From NCBI RefSeq assembly GCF_900103005.1, contig NZ_FMWL01000011.1, positions 34,735-98,734 on the forward strand: a DNA stretch of 64,000 bases. Direction: 5' to 3'. Of this stretch, positions 61,655-64,000 are shown in pieces (position 1 is the stretch's first letter; every line of letters begins with the position of its first letter). The notes beneath the pieces are model-generated. The model saw only the letters and a program-made list of their open reading frames with translations, was not told the origin of the DNA and searched no databases. The stretch is from Acidaminobacter hydrogenoformans DSM 2784. Its GTDB lineage: Bacteria > Bacillota > Clostridia > Peptostreptococcales > Acidaminobacteraceae. The translations under genes were made by a program, and so were the position numbers.

Positions 61655-62779
61655 GTGTACATGAAAAAGTATCCATGTGTCTACATGCGGGGCGGGACCA
61701 GCAAGGCGGTTTTCTTTCATAAGAGGGATCTGCCGGCAGATGAGTCGGAGTGGGACGCGCTGTTTCTCAAGGTCATGGGGTCGCCGGATGTGAAGCAAAT
61801 TGATGGCATGGGCGGTACGGTGTCCACGACGAGTAAGGTGGCGGTGATTTCACCATCGGCAGAGCCTGGGGTAGATGTGGACTATACCTTCAGGCAGGTG
61901 GACATCCTGATTCCCCACGTGGACCACAAGCCCAACTGCGGGAATATTTCCTCCGCGGTGGGGCCGTTCGCCATTGACGAGGGCCTCGTGGATGCGGTGG
62001 CGCCCATCACGGTGGTGCGGGTGCGCAATACGAATACGAAAAAAATTATTGAAGAGCACGTCCGGGTGGAGAACGGCCGCGCCATGGTTCACGGGGACGA
62101 GCGGATCAAAGGGGTTCCGGGAACGGGGTCGCGCATTGACATGTATTTCCTTGAGCCGGGGGGCGCGGCGACGGGGAAGCTGCTGCCTACGGGAAAGCCG
62201 CGGGATGTGATTGAAGTGCCGGAATACGGGGACATAGAAGTTTCCGTAGTGGACTGCTCAAATACCGTTGTGTTTGTCAGGGCCGCGGATTTGGGGCTTA
62301 AAGGGACGGAGCTCTCGGAGATCAACTCTAAGCTGACGGTTATGGAGCACATGGAGCGCATCCGGTGTGTTGTGGCGGAGCGGCTGGGCTTTGTGGCACA
62401 CTGGGAGGAGGCCAGGACCAAGTCTACGAGCCTGCCAAAAATCTCCATTGTTTCGAAGCCTGCGGATTATGTGGACATGGACGGTAACGCCATCAAGACG
62501 GAGGAAATGGATCTCTGTGTGCGGGCGATCTCCGTGGGGGCACTGCATAAGGCTTACCCCATGACGGTGTCTATTGCGACGGCGGCAGCGGCCATGCTTG
62601 AGGGGACGGTTGTCCGTGAGCTCTGCGCGCCGGCAGCTGACCACGCCGTAATCCGGCTGGGGCATGTCAGCGGCGTGACGCCGGTGGAGATTTTTATGGA
62701 GGGTGACAAGGTTCTGAAAGGCGGTGTGACCAGGACGGCCCGGAGGATTATGGACGGTTTTGTGTATGTGCGGGAATGA
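61655..62779 (+). CDS. PrpF-family isomerase
   Basis: The GTG at 61655 lies 9 nt after AAAGGAG (an ATG six bases later is the alternative); 374 residues. It begins YPCVYMRGGTSKAVFFHKRDLP, the PrpF signature, followed by MGGTVSTTSKVAVISPS, NCGNISSAVGPFAIDEGLV and the mirror-image second half of the diaminopimelate-epimerase-like fold. PrpF isomerises cis/trans-aconitate-type acids in the methylcitrate and related pathways. No prpC, prpD or acnD is adjacent; a PrpD-family gene is 35 kb away. Confidence 0.88.
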   Translation: MYMKKYPCVYMRGGTSKAVFFHKRDLPADESEWDALFLKVMGSPDVKQIDGMGGTVSTTSKVAVISPSAEPGVDVDYTFRQVDILIPHVDHKPNCGNISSAVGPFAIDEGLVDAVAPITVVRVRNTNTKKIIEEHVRVENGRAMVHGDERIKGVPGTGSRIDMYFLEPGGAATGKLLPTGKPRDVIEVPEYGDIEVSVVDCSNTVVFVRAADLGLKGTELSEINSKLTVMEHMERIRCVVAERLGFVAHWEEARTKSTSLPKISIVSKPADYVDMDGNAIKTEEMDLCVRAISVGALHKAYPMTVSIATAAAAMLEGTVVRELCAPAADHAVIRLGHVSGVTPVEIFMEGDKVLKGGVTRTARRIMDGFVYVRE

Positions 62780-63123
62780 GGCTTGAGCTGCAGAATTGTA
62801 AGGCCTCAGAGAATTTTTGTTTGGTGGGTGCCTGTCCCCAACCAGACAAAGACTTTTTGGTTGGGGACAGGCACCCACCAGATCAACTCAAATAAGTTAA
62901 CAAAATTTCTCGGAACGAGCATTTGACAAAGGTTTGACAAATACTCTGAAAATATTGAAAATTTAGCATTTTGACGCCAGAATAGCATTTTATAAAATCG
63001 AAAAAAATTCGTGAAATTTTAATCATAAAGTGATAGAATGAGAACGGACATATAGGGGATTGTATGTCTTTTCGAGAAAGTAGAGTTTTTAACATAAAAC
63101 TATTTTTTCAAAGGAGATGGATT
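62780..63123. other. Intergenic region before the interrupted aminotransferase
   Basis: A 344-bp gap with the REP palindrome on the left and an AT-rich part on the right in which TTTGACAAA occurs twice (62932-62941 region). A promoter must lie here, but I cannot place it with confidence. Confidence 0.4.
62822..62880. repeat. REP-like long palindrome, GGGGACAGG family, copy 5
   Basis: Perfect 23-bp arms (62822-62844 and 62858-62880) of the form TGGTGGGTGCCTGTCCCC plus AACCA, and a 13-nt loop. It is a variant subtype (GCACCCACC ends instead of GACGCG). Confidence 0.85.
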
Positions 63124-63656
63124 ATGAACAAGCCAGTAGTTTCCGCGCATTTTCAATCGAGAAAGCCATCCGCAGTCAGATTGGCACAAATGAAATACGA
63201 AGAGAGAAAAGTAAAGCCAGAGGCTGTCATCAACGTTGGCATAGGAAACGTTTCACTGCCTACTAATCCTGCTATGCAAAAGAGAATGTTTGAGCTTGCT
63301 TCTCCGGAGAGCCCTTTTTCCAAAGGTGTTGTCAGATATTCCACAACAGTGGGAACGGAAGAATGCCGCAATGCCTTCAAGAACATTTTGAGCTGTGAAG
63401 GTTTCGATACCAGCAAGCTTTTTGTCCAGGTCACGGACGGCGGATCCTCCGGTATGGAGCTTCTCCTCGTTGGCGTTTGCGGTCCTGCGGGATCCGGAGA
63501 AAAGCCGCTGATGATGATCGATCCAGCTTACACCAATTACATTTCTTTCGGTGAGAGAATTGGCCGCAAGACGGTTTCTGTCACGAGACACCTTGGTGAA
63601 GATGGTAAGTTTAACCTTCCTACTATGGAAGAAATTGAAGAAGCCATTAAAAAAGG
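63124..63656 (+). pseudogene. Class I/II aminotransferase, truncated by an insertion sequence
   Basis: ATG at 63124 follows AAAGGAG. About 177 codons of a PLP aminotransferase are intact (VINVGIGNVSLPTNPAMQKRMFEL, RYSTTVGTEECRNAF, VTDGGSSGMELLLVGVCGPAG, MMIDPAYTNY), ending in TMEEIEEAIKK. The frame then runs into IS DNA and stops at 63684. The PLP lysine and C-terminal half are missing, so the product cannot be active. The rest of the gene presumably lies beyond the element, outside the window. Confidence 0.85.
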
Positions 63657-63694
63657 GCTCTATAATAAATGTTGGGGTGGGTGATTCCTCCCCA

Positions 63695-63721
63695 GCATTA
63701 TTTTTTTCAAAAAAATAATGC
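63695..63721. terminator. IS-borne hairpin shielding the transposase gene
   Basis: GCATTATTTTTTT-C-AAAAAAATAATGC, a perfect 13-bp-arm palindrome near the IS end. It would stop or slow transcripts entering from the aminotransferase. Confidence 0.55.
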
Positions 63722-63796
63722 ACTTATATCTTTTGCTCCTTAAAATGTTAGTTGACTAGACAAACATTAAAGAAAGGGGCTTGGATATAAGTGCAT
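63718..63796 (+). promoter_or_regulatory. Inverted repeat sequestering the transposase start
   Basis: ATGCACTTATATC (63718-63730) and GATATAAGTGCAT (63784-63796) are perfect 13-bp arms; the right arm contains the GTG start (63791-63793). Read-through RNA from outside would hide the start, while RNA begun inside lacks the left arm. Confidence 0.55.
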
Positions 63797-64000
63797 CCTC
63801 ATTCTACCAGTAAACTCTTAGATTTGAAAGATTGTATTATCAACAAAATCGACCATTCTGATTCTTTTATAAGAATTACAATCTCAACCAAGGCCAAGGA
63901 GGCTCACTGCCCGGCTTGTGGCAAATTGACTTCAAAGATTCACGACTATCGACATCAAACAATTAAAGACCTCCCCTTGATGTCTAAAAAGACATTGCTG
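63791..64000 (+). CDS. ISL3-family transposase, N-terminal part
   Basis: GTG at 63791 follows AAAGGGG by 10 nt. The 70 codons visible encode HPHSTSKLLDLKDCIINK, then a zinc-binding segment AHCPACGKLTSKIHDYR and QTIKDLPLMSKKTLL, the N-terminal pattern of ISL3-family DDE transposases. The frame is open to the window edge, so completeness of the enzyme cannot be judged. Confidence 0.8.
   Translation, partial: MHPHSTSKLLDLKDCIINKIDHSDSFIRITISTKAKEAHCPACGKLTSKIHDYRHQTIKDLPLMSKKTLL

Larger units (their letters stand above)
63656..64000 (+). mobile_element. ISL3-type insertion sequence, left end (continues past window)
   Basis: Homology of the aminotransferase stops near 63656, where GGCTCTATAATAAATG begins, resembling the GGCTCT ends of ISL3-family elements. 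Inside are a palindromic hairpin (63695-63721), a 13-bp inverted repeat around the transposase start and the 5' part of the transposase gene. The right end and any target duplication are outside the window, so the exact border is uncertain by several bases. Confidence 0.75.

Noticed and set aside
61413..61676. Type I toxin-like or other small protein in the 61.4-61.6 kb region
   Set aside because: The layout recalls toxin/antisense-RNA loci, but the only plus-strand peptide is seven codons (MKDFFKK) and the minus-strand frame has no toxin features.
1..64000. CRISPR arrays, tRNA or rRNA genes, riboswitches and prophage genes
   Set aside because: I looked for regularly spaced repeats, tRNA-like clover-leaf segments and known leader motifs in the intergenic regions and saw none; a covariance-model scan would be needed to exclude small RNAs.

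Overview
The window looks like chromosomal DNA of an anaerobic, amino-acid-fermenting Firmicute of the class Clostridia. I infer this from the strong AGGAGG ribosome binding sites, frequent GTG/TTG starts, SLH-domain surface protein, AOR-type tungsten/molybdenum aldehyde oxidoreductase, ferredoxin-like proteins, TAXI-TRAP and BCCT importers, an NtrC/sigma-54 regulator and an ISL3-type insertion sequence. The genus cannot be decided from the sequence. By eye the GC content is moderate and uneven: the abiE pair (22.0-23.4 kb) is AT-rich, while 54.7-62.8 kb is GC-rich with many C/G-ending codons. I saw no rRNA, tRNA, CRISPR array or prophage.

Layout. 0.1-2.5 kb: an SLH/metallo-beta-lactamase/lamin-tail surface protein and a small zinc-ribbon membrane protein. 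2.9-9.2 kb: two different SF2 helicases in a row, one fused to a PLD/HKD nuclease and one to a PD-(D/E)XK-like domain plus HTH, followed by a HIT protein; this is a candidate DNA-defence or repair cassette. 9.3-20.0 kb: an orphan lipoprotein and a membrane-bound AraC-type sensor-regulator divergent from three secreted alpha/beta-hydrolases. Two hydrolases carry the same 80-bp upstream element and the third a degenerate copy, so this looks like a self-contained regulon. 20.1-24.9 kb: EamA transporters, a CsoR-type sensor, an AbiE toxin-antitoxin pair and PpnP.

25.1-35.5 kb: a MmgE/PrpD protein and an opine-dehydrogenase-family enzyme opposite a LysR regulator, then a two-component system with an amino-acid-binding-type sensor and an NtrC-type regulator, then a TAXI-TRAP importer behind a very good sigma-54 promoter. 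35.6-45.7 kb: a MerR regulator faces a MerR-type promoter (19-bp spacer) that drives an operon for a multisubunit flavin/iron-sulfur amine dehydrogenase (HcnABC/opine-oxidase/sarcosine-oxidase-like), a four-cluster ferredoxin, an AOR-family enzyme, a MoaD/ThiS-like protein and an atypical BCCT transporter. An iron alcohol dehydrogenase follows. The most economical reading is import of a secondary or N-methylated amine, oxidation to an aldehyde, and ferredoxin-linked oxidation of the aldehyde.

45.8-63.7 kb: a ParE/Phd toxin-antitoxin pair, a dipeptidase with a DUF819 permease opposite an XRE-cupin regulator, an amidohydrolase, a lysophospholipase-like hydrolase, a pRiA4b-ORF3 protein, an MscS channel, a ZIP transporter, a HisC-like aminotransferase overlapping an AcoX-like kinase, an IclR-controlled YjiH permease/aminotransferase pair, PrpF, and an aminotransferase broken by an ISL3-type element that runs off the right edge. 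Two dispersed repeat families stand out: about eleven related intrinsic terminators with a GCCAAGACCA/TGGTCTTGGC stem, and REP-like palindromes built on GGGGACAGG.
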